A stretch of DNA of 64,000 bases from JAVVHH01 sp964613945 (GCA_964613945.1 CAZTJC010000016.1:28848-92847); one strand, 5' to 3'. Shown: positions 25,588 through 34,868, numbered from the stretch's first letter. A program made the numbers and translations. Notes: a model not told the origin generated them from the sequence alone.

Positions 25588-26252
25588 ACAAGGTCGCGCC
25601 GGAGGCGGTTGCCGGACCGGCGCTCGAAGTGTCCCGCCAGCAGCGATAGCGGGAACGCCATCAGGAAGTAGATGGCGCCGGTGATCAGGTAGACCGGCAT
25701 CGGCATGTAGTATTCGCTGGTGATGTCGGTCGCGTTCATCATCAGCTCCGGCGCCGCGATCAGGGAGGCGACCGACGTGTCCTTCAGGAGCGAGATGGCG
25801 AAGTTCGTCATGGGCGGCAGGATGATGCGGATCGCCTGCGGCAGAACGACCAGGCGCATGACGTTGAGCCGGTGCAGGCCCAGCGCCGCCGCCGCCTCGG
25901 ACTGCCCGCTACTGATGGCAGCGATGCCGGAGCGGTAGGTTTCCGCCATGTAGGCGGCGTAGTGCAGCCCGAGTGCGATCACCGCTGCCTGGAAGCCTGG
26001 GATGACGACGTTCAACGAGGTCAGTCCGAAATAGATCAGGAAGAGCTGGGTGAGCGTGGGCGTGCCGCGGATGAACTCGATGTAGGTCCGGCAGACCAGG
26101 TACAGCCAGCGCAGGCCCGAGCCTTCGGCCAGCGCGATCAGCAGGCCTGCGACAGCGGCGAGCAGGTAGGCCAGCGACGCCATCTCGACGGTGCGCAATG
26201 CGCCGACGCCGAGTTCGGGCAGCCAGCTCTCGATGAGAGACATGGAAATCAT
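25584..26252 (-). CDS. Polar amino acid ABC transporter permease (HisMQ-type)
   Basis: 222-residue permease. It has the N-terminal helix/EFIRGTP block (CRTYIEFIRGTPTLTQLFLIYF) and the EAA coupling loop EAAAALGLHRLNVMRLVVLPQAIR. The start at 26252 overlaps the stop of the other permease (ATGA). The stop lies within the stop region of the convergent TIM-cupin gene (25584-25587), a tail-to-tail overlap. With the permease upstream it forms a heterodimeric pore. No ATPase gene belongs to this cluster. Confidence 0.92.
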   Translation of the reverse strand: MISMSLIESWLPELGVGALRTVEMASLAYLLAAVAGLLIALAEGSGLRWLYLVCRTYIEFIRGTPTLTQLFLIYFGLTSLNVVIPGFQAAVIALGLHYAAYMAETYRSGIAAISSGQSEAAAALGLHRLNVMRLVVLPQAIRIILPPMTNFAISLLKDTSVASLIAAPELMMNATDITSEYYMPMPVYLITGAIYFLMAFPLSLLAGHFERRSGNRLRRDLV

Positions 26253-26926
26253 CGGCTGCGCCCGGCGGTGAGGCGGCGCTCGAGCCGACGGCCGAACACG
26301 GCGAGCGGAAAGCTGATGGTCAGATAAAGCACCGCCACGAGAAGGTAGATCTGCGTGCTGAGAAAGGTGCGGTCCACCAGCATGTGGGCGTTGAAGCTGA
26401 CTTCGGGCGCCGCGACCGCGGAGGCGAGCGAGGTGTCCTTCAGCAGGCCGATCGAGAAGTTGACCAGCGACGGCAACGAAACCCGGAAGGCCTGGGGCAT
26501 GATGACGTGGATCATGGTCCACGTTCGGCTGAGCCCCAGCGCGTGAGCCGCCTCGGCCTGGCCGCGTCCGACGGCCTCGATCCCGGCGCGGAACACCTCG
26601 GTGAGGTTGGCGCCGCCGTTGATGCCGAAGCCGATGATGGCCGCCGGGATCGGGTTCAGCTTGATGCCGATGGCACCGAGACCGAAATAGATGATGAACA
26701 GCTGCGTAAGCACCGGCACCGCCCGGAACACCTCGACATAGGCGTAGGCGAGCCAGCGCAGCACCGGGTTCCGACCGGTACGCGCGCCCGCGAACAGCAG
26801 GCCGAGGATGACCGAGACGACGAACCCGCCGACCGTGACGATCACGGTCATGAGCAGCCCGGCTAGAAGAAAGGAAAGGAACTGGGGGAGGAGCGCGTAT
26901 GCCCGCCCCCACTCACCAGCGGCCAT
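26249..26926 (-). CDS. Polar amino acid ABC transporter permease (HisMQ-type)
   Basis: 225-residue permease with YVEVFRAVPVLTQLFIIYFG and the coupling loop EAAHALGLSRTWTMIHVIMPQAFR. The gene starts 3 bases after the binding-protein stop, so the order is binding protein, permease, permease, with no ATPase. The two permeases are clearly homologous to each other but not identical, as expected for a HisM/HisQ pair. Confidence 0.92.
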   Translation of the reverse strand: MAAGEWGRAYALLPQFLSFLLAGLLMTVIVTVGGFVVSVILGLLFAGARTGRNPVLRWLAYAYVEVFRAVPVLTQLFIIYFGLGAIGIKLNPIPAAIIGFGINGGANLTEVFRAGIEAVGRGQAEAAHALGLSRTWTMIHVIMPQAFRVSLPSLVNFSIGLLKDTSLASAVAAPEVSFNAHMLVDRTFLSTQIYLLVAVLYLTISFPLAVFGRRLERRLTAGRSR

Positions 26927-26929
26927 GGA

Positions 26930-27871
26930 TCAGGTGAAATAGGCGCTGAAGTCTTTCCGCGGATGCGCGCCCGGACCGATCAAATCGTCGGCCTCGTCGC
27001 GGTCGGTGCCAAGGCGCTTGTTGCTGGGTGGCAGGGTCACGTAATCGGGGCTGGTCATGCCGTTCAGGGCAAGAAGCTCGGCGTTCTTTTTGGTCGCCCA
27101 GAGCCACTTGATACCGGCGTTCACCGCATCGAACAGGTCGGGGTTATCCTGGTTCATGCCCATGATCGCCAGGCCCTTGCCGCTGAGGTTCGGGTATTGG
27201 TCGTTGGGCTTGATCGGCACCTGCTTCAGCGCCAGACCCGGTTGCTGAAGGATGAGGTAGTCCACCGTCATGCTGTCGAGGATGGCGTAGTCGGTGCGCC
27301 CGGCCACCAGGTCGCGCACGCAGGAATCCGTGTTGTCGTAGAGCATCACGTCCTTGATGCCGGGGATTTTCTTGGCATCCACGACGTAGTTGGTGCCGGT
27401 GATGCTGCCGACCACGGCACCCTTCAGCTCGTTCGGGTCTATCACGCTGCCGGATGGATGGTCCGCCCGCATGGTGATGAAATTGACACCATAATAGATT
27501 GCATCCGTCAGCAGCATCGCGTCGGCACGGGCCTTGGTCCAGCCCATGTCGCCGCACATGATGTCGGCGCGGCCGGAGCGGATTGCCTGAATGGTGGCGC
27601 TCCAGGCCATGATGGCGGGCTTGGCCTGGAGGCCGAGCTTCTCCGCGATGGCCTGGACCATCAATGCGTCGCTACCCTCCAGCTTGCCGTCGTGCAGGCC
27701 CGTGACGGGCATGGTTCCGCTCATGGCGATGGTGATGTAGCCATCCTCGACGGTGCGCAGCTTCGGCGGCGGCGGGGCGGCGAGGGCCGGCCGGGCCAGC
27801 AGCCCGGTGCCGATCGCAGCGGTCGTTCCCAGAAATGCGCGGCGGGACAGCGGTGATGGTGCGAACGGCAT
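26930..27871 (-). CDS. Amino acid ABC substrate-binding protein (SBP family 3), Tat signal
   Basis: 313-residue receptor. The N-terminus has a Tat motif (SRRAFLGTTAAIGTGLLA...ALA). The mature part has ITIAMSGTMPVTG, IRSGRADIMCGDMGWTKARAD and VRDLVAGRTDYAILDSM, typical of family 3 binding proteins. A GGAG site lies 7 bases before ATG 27871. The gene is divergent from the FAD oxidoreductase at 28060, and the intergenic region holds copy 2 of the bipartite element. Coupling with an FAD deaminase suggests uptake of an amino acid or amine that this enzyme oxidises. Confidence 0.92.
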   Translation of the reverse strand: MPFAPSPLSRRAFLGTTAAIGTGLLARPALAAPPPPKLRTVEDGYITIAMSGTMPVTGLHDGKLEGSDALMVQAIAEKLGLQAKPAIMAWSATIQAIRSGRADIMCGDMGWTKARADAMLLTDAIYYGVNFITMRADHPSGSVIDPNELKGAVVGSITGTNYVVDAKKIPGIKDVMLYDNTDSCVRDLVAGRTDYAILDSMTVDYLILQQPGLALKQVPIKPNDQYPNLSGKGLAIMGMNQDNPDLFDAVNAGIKWLWATKKNAELLALNGMTSPDYVTLPPSNKRLGTDRDEADDLIGPGAHPRKDFSAYFT

Positions 27872-27925
27872 GAGTATCTCCGGTTGGCGCTAGGCCAAGT
27901 CTGCACAAGGATACACCGACCGCAA

Positions 27926-27975
27926 CGAGTAATATTAGATTTGGAGCCTTTGAGGGTTAAGTCCGAAGTTAATGT
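27926..27975. promoter_or_regulatory. Bipartite LysR-type operator candidate, copy 2
   Basis: CGAGTAA (27926-27932) and TTAAGTCC...TTAATGT (27957-27975) are separated by the same 31 bases as in copy 1 at 16847. Similarity extends to the left, where TACAC plus a C/G-rich tract precedes CGAGTAA in both places. The element starts 55 bases before the binding-protein start (49 bases for ALDH in copy 1), so its geometry relative to the minus-strand gene is preserved. No LysR gene adjoins this copy. Confidence 0.6.
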
Positions 27976-28059
27976 AAGGTTTATTGTGTCTTCGATTGCT
28001 GCCTGTTCATTGCTGGCGCACTGTCCGGAGTAATAGACCTGGAAATTGAAAGCACGGCG

Positions 28060-29394
28060 ATGCCCGTTCAAGTTGACGTTGTTCAGGACAGTTCGGGCTT
28101 TCCATGCGAGGTCGATGCCGTCGTCATAGGCGCCGGGATCATCGGCACCTGCACCGCCTACGAATTGGCAAAAGGTGGTCACTCGGTCGCTTTGCTCGAA
28201 AAGGGCGTGGTCGGTGGCGAACAGTCGGGGCGGAACTGGGGCTGGGTCCGGCAGCAGAATCGCGACCTGCACGAACTGGAATTGGCGATCATCAGCGTCG
28301 CACGCTGGGATGCGCTGGGCCGTGAAACCGGGCGCGACCTCGGCTTTCGGCAGACCGGCAACCTCATCTGCACCGATAAGCCGGCGGTTCTCGCCCAATG
28401 GGAGGCTTGGCTCCGCTCGGCGGGCAAGATGGGCTATTCCAGCGACCTGCTGACCCCTGCCCAGGCCAAGGAGCGCACGCCGGGGACGGTGACGAACTGG
28501 ATTGGCGGCGTGTGGTCGCCTTCCGGCTCGCGTGCTGAGCCCAGCATGGCGGTGCCGGCCATTGCCGAGGGCGCCAAGGCGCTGGGGGTGTCGCTGCACC
28601 AGAACTGTGCCGTGCGCGGCCTCGAGATCACCAACGGTGCGGTGCAGGGCGTCTGGACGGAGCGCGGTCTCCTGCGGGCGCCGATCGTGGTGGCCGCAGG
28701 CGGCGCGTGGACCTCGCGCCTGGTCCGCCGTCACGGCATCGATCTGCCGGTCGCGAACATCGGCGCGACAGCGATGCGGACCAAGCCGATGGCCGATGTT
28801 CTGACCGCCGGCAATTTCGCGGCCCCTGGCTTCGCCATGCGGCGCCGGGTCGATGGCGGCTACACCGTCGCCGTTCCAGGCCACGGCACGCTCAACATCG
28901 CGCCCCAGAGCCTGCGTTACGCGACGCGGTTCTATCAGATGTACCGCGCCAAGCTGGCCAAGAAGATCAGTTACCGCCTGAACACCTCGTTCTGGAACGG
29001 TCCGGAGGCAGCCGGAAACTGGCACAATGACGGGATCTCGCCGTTCGAGCGGATACGCATCCTGGACCCGGCGCCCGACCGGAAGATGGTGGACTTGGCC
29101 GTCAGCAACCTCGCCAAGGAGTTTCCGGCGATGCGTGGGCTGGAGGTTGCCGGCGCCTGGGGCGCTTACATCGATACCTCGCCCGACCTCGTGCCGATCA
29201 TTTCGACTGTGGAAAAACTCTCCGGCTTGACCGTCGCCACCGGGTTCAGCGGCCATGGCTTTGGCACCGGCCCGGGCAGCGGCCTGCTGGTGAGCCAACT
29301 CGCGACCGGTAGGACCCCCTGCGTCGATCCATCCCCGTACCGGCTGTCCCGCTTCAGCGACGGGTCGGCGATCCGTCGTCCCGAGATGATGTAG
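28060..29394 (+). CDS. FAD-dependent amino acid/amine oxidoreductase (DAO/DadA fold), paralogue 2
   Basis: 444-residue flavoprotein, close paralogue of the protein at 17954. The FAD motif is VVIGAGIIGTCTAYELAKGG, the shared subfamily block is SGRNWGWVRQQNRDLHELE, and the C-terminal block is TGFSGHGFGTGPGSGLL. It lies divergent from an amino acid importer and 58 bases ahead of a small cupin gene. It probably oxidises an imported D-amino acid or amine to an imine, passing electrons to oxygen or the respiratory chain. Confidence 0.92.
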   Translation: MPVQVDVVQDSSGFPCEVDAVVIGAGIIGTCTAYELAKGGHSVALLEKGVVGGEQSGRNWGWVRQQNRDLHELELAIISVARWDALGRETGRDLGFRQTGNLICTDKPAVLAQWEAWLRSAGKMGYSSDLLTPAQAKERTPGTVTNWIGGVWSPSGSRAEPSMAVPAIAEGAKALGVSLHQNCAVRGLEITNGAVQGVWTERGLLRAPIVVAAGGAWTSRLVRRHGIDLPVANIGATAMRTKPMADVLTAGNFAAPGFAMRRRVDGGYTVAVPGHGTLNIAPQSLRYATRFYQMYRAKLAKKISYRLNTSFWNGPEAAGNWHNDGISPFERIRILDPAPDRKMVDLAVSNLAKEFPAMRGLEVAGAWGAYIDTSPDLVPIISTVEKLSGLTVATGFSGHGFGTGPGSGLLVSQLATGRTPCVDPSPYRLSRFSDGSAIRRPEMM

Positions 29395-29452
29395 GCAGCC
29401 CACCCGTCACCCCGGATCACCGGCACCTCGACCCAACACTGAAAGGTTTTCC

Positions 29453-29806
29453 ATGTCGCTTCTCGTCAAGCTCGACCAGCACCCCACGACCGAACCCGTG
29501 CACTCCAAGACCGCGCCGGACCGGCTCGTTTCCGGCGACCCATCCTACAAGACCTGGGCGCAGGATGAGTCGCAGGGTGGCAAGGTCAAGACCGGTGTCT
29601 GGGAAGCGACGCCGGGCGAGAATCGCTCGATCAAGGGCGAGAAGCTCGAGTTCTGCTACCTGGTGTTCGGCAAGATCGAGCTGACGGAAGACGGTCACGA
29701 GCCGCGCATCTTCCAGACTGGCGACAGCTTCGTCATGAAGCCCGGCTATGTCGGAACCTGGAAGACCATCGAGACCGTTCGCAAGATCTATGTCGTCGTT
29801 GGCTGA
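29453..29806 (+). CDS. Small cupin protein (DUF861-like)
   Basis: 117-residue single-domain cupin. Segments KLEFCYLVFGKIELTEDGHEP and FQTGDSFVMKPGYVGTWKTIE match the (S)-ureidoglycine aminohydrolase/EutQ-like DUF861 group (the GDSFVMKPGYVGTW pattern). The conserved HxH of motif 1 is not present, so it may not bind a metal in the usual way. It is the second gene of the FAD oxidoreductase operon. These proteins often accompany DadA-type oxidases; their function there is not established. Confidence 0.85.
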   Translation: MSLLVKLDQHPTTEPVHSKTAPDRLVSGDPSYKTWAQDESQGGKVKTGVWEATPGENRSIKGEKLEFCYLVFGKIELTEDGHEPRIFQTGDSFVMKPGYVGTWKTIETVRKIYVVVG

Positions 29807-29807
29807 T

Positions 29808-29826
29808 TTAGCCTGATCCGGGCTAA
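29808..29826 (+). terminator. Small hairpin after the cupin gene
   Basis: TTAGCC (29808-29813) pairs with GGCTAA (29821-29826) around a 7-base loop, directly after the stop codon. The 6-bp stem without a following T-run is weak, so termination is only a possibility. Confidence 0.3.
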
Positions 29827-29962
29827 CCGCGACCTGGCTGAGCCTGCGTCGGCTGTCGCGCGCGTGGCCGGAGCGCGAATGCGGAACCCCACTGACCGGG
29901 ATACGCGTCTCGCACTAGTCTAGCGTCCATGCCTGCCATGCCCTCTTTCAGCGGTCGCTGAC

Positions 29963-30916
29963 GTGTCGCCGCGTCTGCCCCGGATCGCGTTCGTCACCAT
30001 CGGCCAGTCGCCCCGCGACGACATCGTGCCGGAACTGCTGATGCTCGCGGGCCAGTGGCCGGAGGACCTTCTGGTTCAGCAATTCGGGGCTCTGGATGAC
30101 GTAACGGCCGACACGCTGTCGGCCACGCCCATCCATCTCAACGAGAACAGGTTCTACACCCGGTTGGCCGGGGGCGACTACGTCACCGTCGGCGGCGGAT
30201 TGATCGGTCGCCGTCTCGATCCCTTGCTGCACCGGCTGGACAGCCAGGGCTTCGACCTGATCGTGCTGATCACCACGGGACTGTTCCAGCCGATCCGGCT
30301 CTGCACGCCGTTCGTGCATGGGCAGCAAGTGGTGGATGCGTGGATCGGCTCGCTGGTCATGGGAAGCTGCAAGCTCGGCCTGATCTACCCCTTGGCGCGG
30401 CAGCACAACGGCTTTGCCCACGGCACGCTGATCCAGAACGCCCAGGCCGTCGCCGCGACCGGCGGCACGGAGCGGCTGGAGGACGTCACGGCCGGGCTGT
30501 CGGACGCTGACCTGATCCTGATGCACTCGGTCGGCTACACGGAGCGGATGGCCGAAAGCGTGTCCGCCGCGTCCCGCAAGCCTGTTGTGACGGCCCGGCG
30601 CATCATCGCCGCCGCGTTACGAATGCATCTCGCCAATTTGGGCGATCTGCGCCCGGCTGAAGCCGCGACCCCGACCGGCCCGGCGCTCGACGCGCTGCTG
30701 GACCGTGCCTCGTCCCTGACCCGGCGCGAGCGGGAGGTGCTCGCCGCCGCCCTGGCCGGATGCAGCAACAAGCAGATCGGCCACACGCTGGGCATCAGCC
30801 ATCGTACGGTGGAGGTCCATCGTGGTCGTGGCCTGGCCAAGCTGCATGCGACCTCTCCGGCGGATTTGATCCGTCGTGCCCTGATCGGCAGTGCGCCGGT
30901 GCTGCCGGGCGACTGA
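29963..30916 (+). CDS. AroM-domain/LuxR-HTH fusion regulator
   Basis: 317-residue protein in two parts. Residues 6-222 match AroM (RIAFVTIGQSPRDDIVPEL near the N-terminus), a domain related to Asp/Glu/hydantoin racemases. Residues 251-306 are a LuxR/FixJ-type helix-turn-helix (LTRREREVLAAALAGCSNK, then HTLGISHRTVEVH). The position that is Cys in E. coli AroM (LDCLGF) is Ser here (MHSVGY, residues 187-192), which favours ligand sensing over catalysis. The start is GTG 29963. It stands upstream of the hydantoinase operon and probably regulates it in response to a ureide or amino acid. I know of no characterised AroM-LuxR protein. Confidence 0.85.
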   Translation: MSPRLPRIAFVTIGQSPRDDIVPELLMLAGQWPEDLLVQQFGALDDVTADTLSATPIHLNENRFYTRLAGGDYVTVGGGLIGRRLDPLLHRLDSQGFDLIVLITTGLFQPIRLCTPFVHGQQVVDAWIGSLVMGSCKLGLIYPLARQHNGFAHGTLIQNAQAVAATGGTERLEDVTAGLSDADLILMHSVGYTERMAESVSAASRKPVVTARRIIAAALRMHLANLGDLRPAEAATPTGPALDALLDRASSLTRREREVLAAALAGCSNKQIGHTLGISHRTVEVHRGRGLAKLHATSPADLIRRALIGSAPVLPGD

Positions 30917-31082
30917 GCAGGCCTGTCGCAGGCCGCTCGTTTCGACGGCAGGCACCGGCCACGACGGCGGCTTGTACGGGGTAGCCCGTATATCCTCGCG
31001 CGAACCGGCCGGGCAGGGTGCGCAGCGTTGGCGGAACCCACCTGGTAGATCCGCTGCCGCGCCGCGCCGGAGCACGAACGCC

Positions 31083-34000
31083 ATGCCTGCTTCCCTCCCG
31101 TCTCTCCGCCTGGGCTTCGACATTGGCGGCACCTTCACCGATTTCGTGCTGTCGGACCCGGCGACCGGCCTCCTACGCCTGCACAAGCGCCTTACCACGC
31201 CGGAGGACCCGGCGATCGGGGCGCTGGCGGGGTTGCGGCAGATCCTGGCCGAGGCAGGAGCGGATTTCGGCGCCGTGGCGGAGATCGTGCACGGCACCAC
31301 CCTGGTCACCAACGCGGTCATCGAGCGCAAGGGCGCGCGGCTGGGGCTGCTGACCACCGCCGGCTTCCGCGACGTGCTGGAGGCCGGAACCGAGCAGCGC
31401 TACGACATCTACGATCTGTTCCTCACCTACCCTGATCCGCTGGTGCAGCGCCGGCACCGGCTGGAGGTGATCGAGCGCATCGACCGGGATGGCCGGGTCG
31501 TGACGGAGCTGGATGCGGAGGGGGTGCGCGCCGCCTGCCGCACCCTGGCGGCGGCCGGGGTGGAAGCCGTGGCGATCTGCTTCCTCAACGCCTATCGCGA
31601 GCCGCGGCACGAGCGTGAGGCCGCTGCGATCGTCGCCGAAGCGTTGCCGGACATCCCAGTCTCCGTGTCGTCCGACGTGGTGGCGGAGATGGGCGAATAC
31701 GCCCGCTGCGTCACCACGGCCGCCAACGCCTACGTGCAGCCGCTGATGACGACCTACCTCCGCCGCCTCCAGCACGCGTTGCGGGTGGAGGGTTTCACCG
31801 GCGCGCTGCGCCTGATGCACTCGGCCGGCGGGCTGGTGTCGGTGGATGCGGCCGCCTCGTTCCCGATCCGCCTGCTGGAGTCAGGGCCGGCCGGAGGGGC
31901 GCTCGCGGCGGCCCTGCTCGGGGCGCGGGCCGGTCATTCGGACCTGCTGGCCTTTGACATGGGCGGCACCACGGCCAAGGCCTGCCTGATCGAGGACGGT
32001 CGTGCCGCGGTCGCCCCCATGCTGGAAGCCGGGCGGGAGCAGCGGTTCAAGAAGGGCTCCGGCCTGCCGATCAAGGCGGCGACCGTGGACATGATCGAGA
32101 TCGGGGCGGGCGGCGGCTCGGTCGCCGCCATCGATGGGGTGGGCCTGCTGCGGGTCGGGCCGCATTCGGCCGGTGCCGCGCCGGGGCCGGCCTGCTACGG
32201 GCGGGGTGGCACCAGGCCTACGGTGACGGACGCCAACCTCCTGCTCGGTTATTACGATCCGGGCTTCTTCCTCGGCGGCACCATGGCGCTGGATGTGGAC
32301 GCGGCATGCGCCGCCGTCGCGACGATTGCGGAACCGCTTGGCCTTTCCGTCGAGCAGGCGGCCTGGGGCATCCACAAGGTCGTGGTGGAAAGCATGGCCG
32401 ATGCCGCCCGCGTCTATCTGGTGGAGCGCGGCAAGGACCCCCGCCGCTACGCCATGGTCGGCTTCGGCGGCGCCGGCCCGGCCCATGCCGCCGAGGTCGC
32501 CCGTGCCCTGGGCATGACCGAGTTGGTCGTGCCGCCCGCCTCCGGTGCCGCTTCCGCGCTGGGCTTCCTGGTCGCACCGCTTTCGGCCAGCCGCGTGCGC
32601 TCACAGCCGGTGCGGCTGGACCCCGCGGCAGACCTCGGGGCGCTGGAAGCCGTGCTGCAGACGCTGGAAGCCGACGCGCGGGCCGAGATGGCGGCGGCCG
32701 GAGTCACTGAACCGTTGATCGTCGAGCGTAGCGCGGACATGCGCCTGGTCGGGCAGATGCACGAGATCGCGGTGCCGCTGCCTGCCTTTGCCCTTGGCGC
32801 GGACAGCCTGCCGCTGCTCGTGGCCGCCTTCACCACCGCCTACACGGCGCGCTACGCCGCCTTAGGGGAGGGCGTCCGCATCGAGGCGGTGAACTTCCGT
32901 GTTTCCGTCATCGGGCCAACCCCGGGGCTGGACCTCGACAACGGCACCGGCACCGGCACGGCGCGCAAGGGCGATCGCCAGGCCTGGTTCACCGACCGTT
33001 TCCACACCGCTGCCGTTTATGACCGCTACGCGCTCCGGGAAGGCGATACCGTGCCCGGCCCGGCCATCGTCGAGGAGCGGGAAGCCACCACGATCGTCGC
33101 CCCCGGCGACACCCTGCGCATCGACGCCGCCGGCAACCTGCGCATCGCCATTGGCGTCGCCAGCACGGTGGCGCTGGTGCGCTCCGGCATGAGCCACGGT
33201 GAGGCCCGGGCTGCCATCGAGGCCGACCCGATCGCGCTCGAGATCATGTGGAGCCGGCTCACGACGGTGGTGGACGAGATGTGGCTCACCATCATCCGCA
33301 CCGCGTTTTCCCTCATCATCGCGGAATCGCAGGATTTCGCCTGCGAACTGCTGGACCCCGCGGGCGAGACGCTGGCCCATTCGCCGCGCGCCATGCCGGT
33401 GTTCAACCTGACGCTGCCGCGCGCGGTTAAAGCCTTGCTGGCCCGCTTCCCGGTGAACACGCTGCAGCCCGGCGACATGCTGGTCACCAACGATCCCTGG
33501 CTGTGTGCCGGGCACCTGTTCGACATCGCGGTGGTGTCCCCGGTGTTCCGCAACGGGGCGGTGGTGGCGCTAGTGGGCACGGTGGGCCACGTGGCCGATA
33601 TCGGCGGCACGCGGGATAGCCTGCGCGCGCGGGAGATCTTCGACGAAGGGCTGCAGATCCCGCCGATGAAGCTGGCCCGCGCCGGGGTGGATAACGAGGA
33701 CCTGTTCACTCTGATCGGTGAGAACGTCCGCAATCCCACTCAGGTGATCGGCGACATCCAGGCCTTCATGTCCGCCAACCGGATCGGCGCGCAGCGCCTG
33801 CTGGCGTTCATGGACGAGTACGGCCTGGCCAACCTTAGCGCCCTGGCCGCCATCGTGCAGGACCGGTCTGAGGCCGCCATGCGCGCCGCCATCGCCGCCC
33901 TACCGGACGGCACCTACACCAGCAGCGTCGACTTCAGCCCGGTGGACGACACGCTGACCTTGCCGCTGACGCTGACCGTGTCTGGCGACACGATTGCCCT

Positions 34001-34865
34001 GGATTTCGCCGGTGCCCCCAAGCAGCTGTCCCGCGGCGGCGTGAACTCGACCATGAACTACACGGCGGCCCATGCCACCTACCCGTTGAAGTGCATGCTG
34101 ACGCCCGGCGTGCGCGGCAATGCTGGCTGCTACCGGCCGTTCACCGTGACGGCGCCGGAAGGGTCGATCGTCAACTGCACCCGTCCTGCCGCGGTCGCGT
34201 CGCGCACCCGCACCGGCTGGTATCTGGCGCCGGCCGTGTTCCGGGCGTTGGCGGAGGCCGCGCCGGACAAGGTGCAGTCGCCCACCGGCCTGCCCGTGGC
34301 GGTCAACGTCTCCGGCCATGACGCCGCCGGCGCCCTGTATGCCGATCACCTGTTCATGGGCGGCGGCCAGGGCGGCAGCGCACAAGGCGATGGCAAATCG
34401 GGTCTGCTTTACCCGACCTCCGCCGCCAACACCGCGATCGAGGTGTTCGAGGCGCGGGTGCCGGTGCTGGTGCTGGAAAAGACCTTCCTGGCGGATAGCG
34501 GCGGTGCGGGGCAGGCACGCGGCGGGCTGGGGCAGCGCGTGCGCTTTCGCAAGCTGCACGATGACAGCTTGCCCACTCTGGCGGCGTTGTTCCCGGAAGG
34601 GGCCAAGGCGGTGCTGCCTGGCCTGGCGGGCGGGCAGGCCGGCGCGCGCGCCTTTGCCGGGGTGCGCGCCCCGGATGGCACGCTGTTGCACGATTGCGGC
34701 CCGGGCGAGCTGGTCACGCTCACCTCGCCGGACGAGATCGCGGAAATCGTCTTCGCGGGCGGTGCCGGCTACGGCGACCCGGCGCGGCGCCCCTCTGCCC
34801 GCGTGGCAGAGGATTTGCTCGATGGCAGGGTGACGGCCGCCCCCCTTTCCCGTGCTGCGGAGTAG
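31083..34865 (+). CDS. Fused hydantoinase/5-oxoprolinase, HyuA and HyuB domains in one chain
   Basis: ATP-dependent cyclic amide hydrolase of 1260 residues. The HyuA part (about 1-690) has the ASKHA phosphate motifs FDIGGTFTDFVLSD and FDMGGTTAKACLIEDG, plus IEIGAGGGSVAAIDG. The HyuB part (about 705-1240) has CELLDPAGETLAHSPRAMP, LVTNDPWLCAGHLFDIAVV and GHVADIGGTRDS. Many bacteria encode these as separate subunits; the fused form is the arrangement of eukaryotic 5-oxoprolinase. Substrates of the family are 5-oxoproline, N-methylhydantoin, hydantoins and caprolactam. The ATG at 31083 fits the HyuA N-terminus; upstream sequence in frame shows no similarity. The OPT transporter follows 3 bases later. 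Confidence 0.92.
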   Translation: MPASLPSLRLGFDIGGTFTDFVLSDPATGLLRLHKRLTTPEDPAIGALAGLRQILAEAGADFGAVAEIVHGTTLVTNAVIERKGARLGLLTTAGFRDVLEAGTEQRYDIYDLFLTYPDPLVQRRHRLEVIERIDRDGRVVTELDAEGVRAACRTLAAAGVEAVAICFLNAYREPRHEREAAAIVAEALPDIPVSVSSDVVAEMGEYARCVTTAANAYVQPLMTTYLRRLQHALRVEGFTGALRLMHSAGGLVSVDAAASFPIRLLESGPAGGALAAALLGARAGHSDLLAFDMGGTTAKACLIEDGRAAVAPMLEAGREQRFKKGSGLPIKAATVDMIEIGAGGGSVAAIDGVGLLRVGPHSAGAAPGPACYGRGGTRPTVTDANLLLGYYDPGFFLGGTMALDVDAACAAVATIAEPLGLSVEQAAWGIHKVVVESMADAARVYLVERGKDPRRYAMVGFGGAGPAHAAEVARALGMTELVVPPASGAASALGFLVAPLSASRVRSQPVRLDPAADLGALEAVLQTLEADARAEMAAAGVTEPLIVERSADMRLVGQMHEIAVPLPAFALGADSLPLLVAAFTTAYTARYAALGEGVRIEAVNFRVSVIGPTPGLDLDNGTGTGTARKGDRQAWFTDRFHTAAVYDRYALREGDTVPGPAIVEEREATTIVAPGDTLRIDAAGNLRIAIGVASTVALVRSGMSHGEARAAIEADPIALEIMWSRLTTVVDEMWLTIIRTAFSLIIAESQDFACELLDPAGETLAHSPRAMPVFNLTLPRAVKALLARFPVNTLQPGDMLVTNDPWLCAGHLFDIAVVSPVFRNGAVVALVGTVGHVADIGGTRDSLRAREIFDEGLQIPPMKLARAGVDNEDLFTLIGENVRNPTQVIGDIQAFMSANRIGAQRLLAFMDEYGLANLSALAAIVQDRSEAAMRAAIAALPDGTYTSSVDFSPVDDTLTLPLTLTVSGDTIALDFAGAPKQLSRGGVNSTMNYTAAHATYPLKCMLTPGVRGNAGCYRPFTVTAPEGSIVNCTRPAAVASRTRTGWYLAPAVFRALAEAAPDKVQSPTGLPVAVNVSGHDAAGALYADHLFMGGGQGGSAQGDGKSGLLYPTSAANTAIEVFEARVPVLVLEKTFLADSGGAGQARGGLGQRVRFRKLHDDSLPTLAALFPEGAKAVLPGLAGGQAGARAFAGVRAPDGTLLHDCGPGELVTLTSPDEIAEIVFAGGAGYGDPARRPSARVAEDLLDGRVTAAPLSRAAE

Positions 34866-34868
34866 ATC

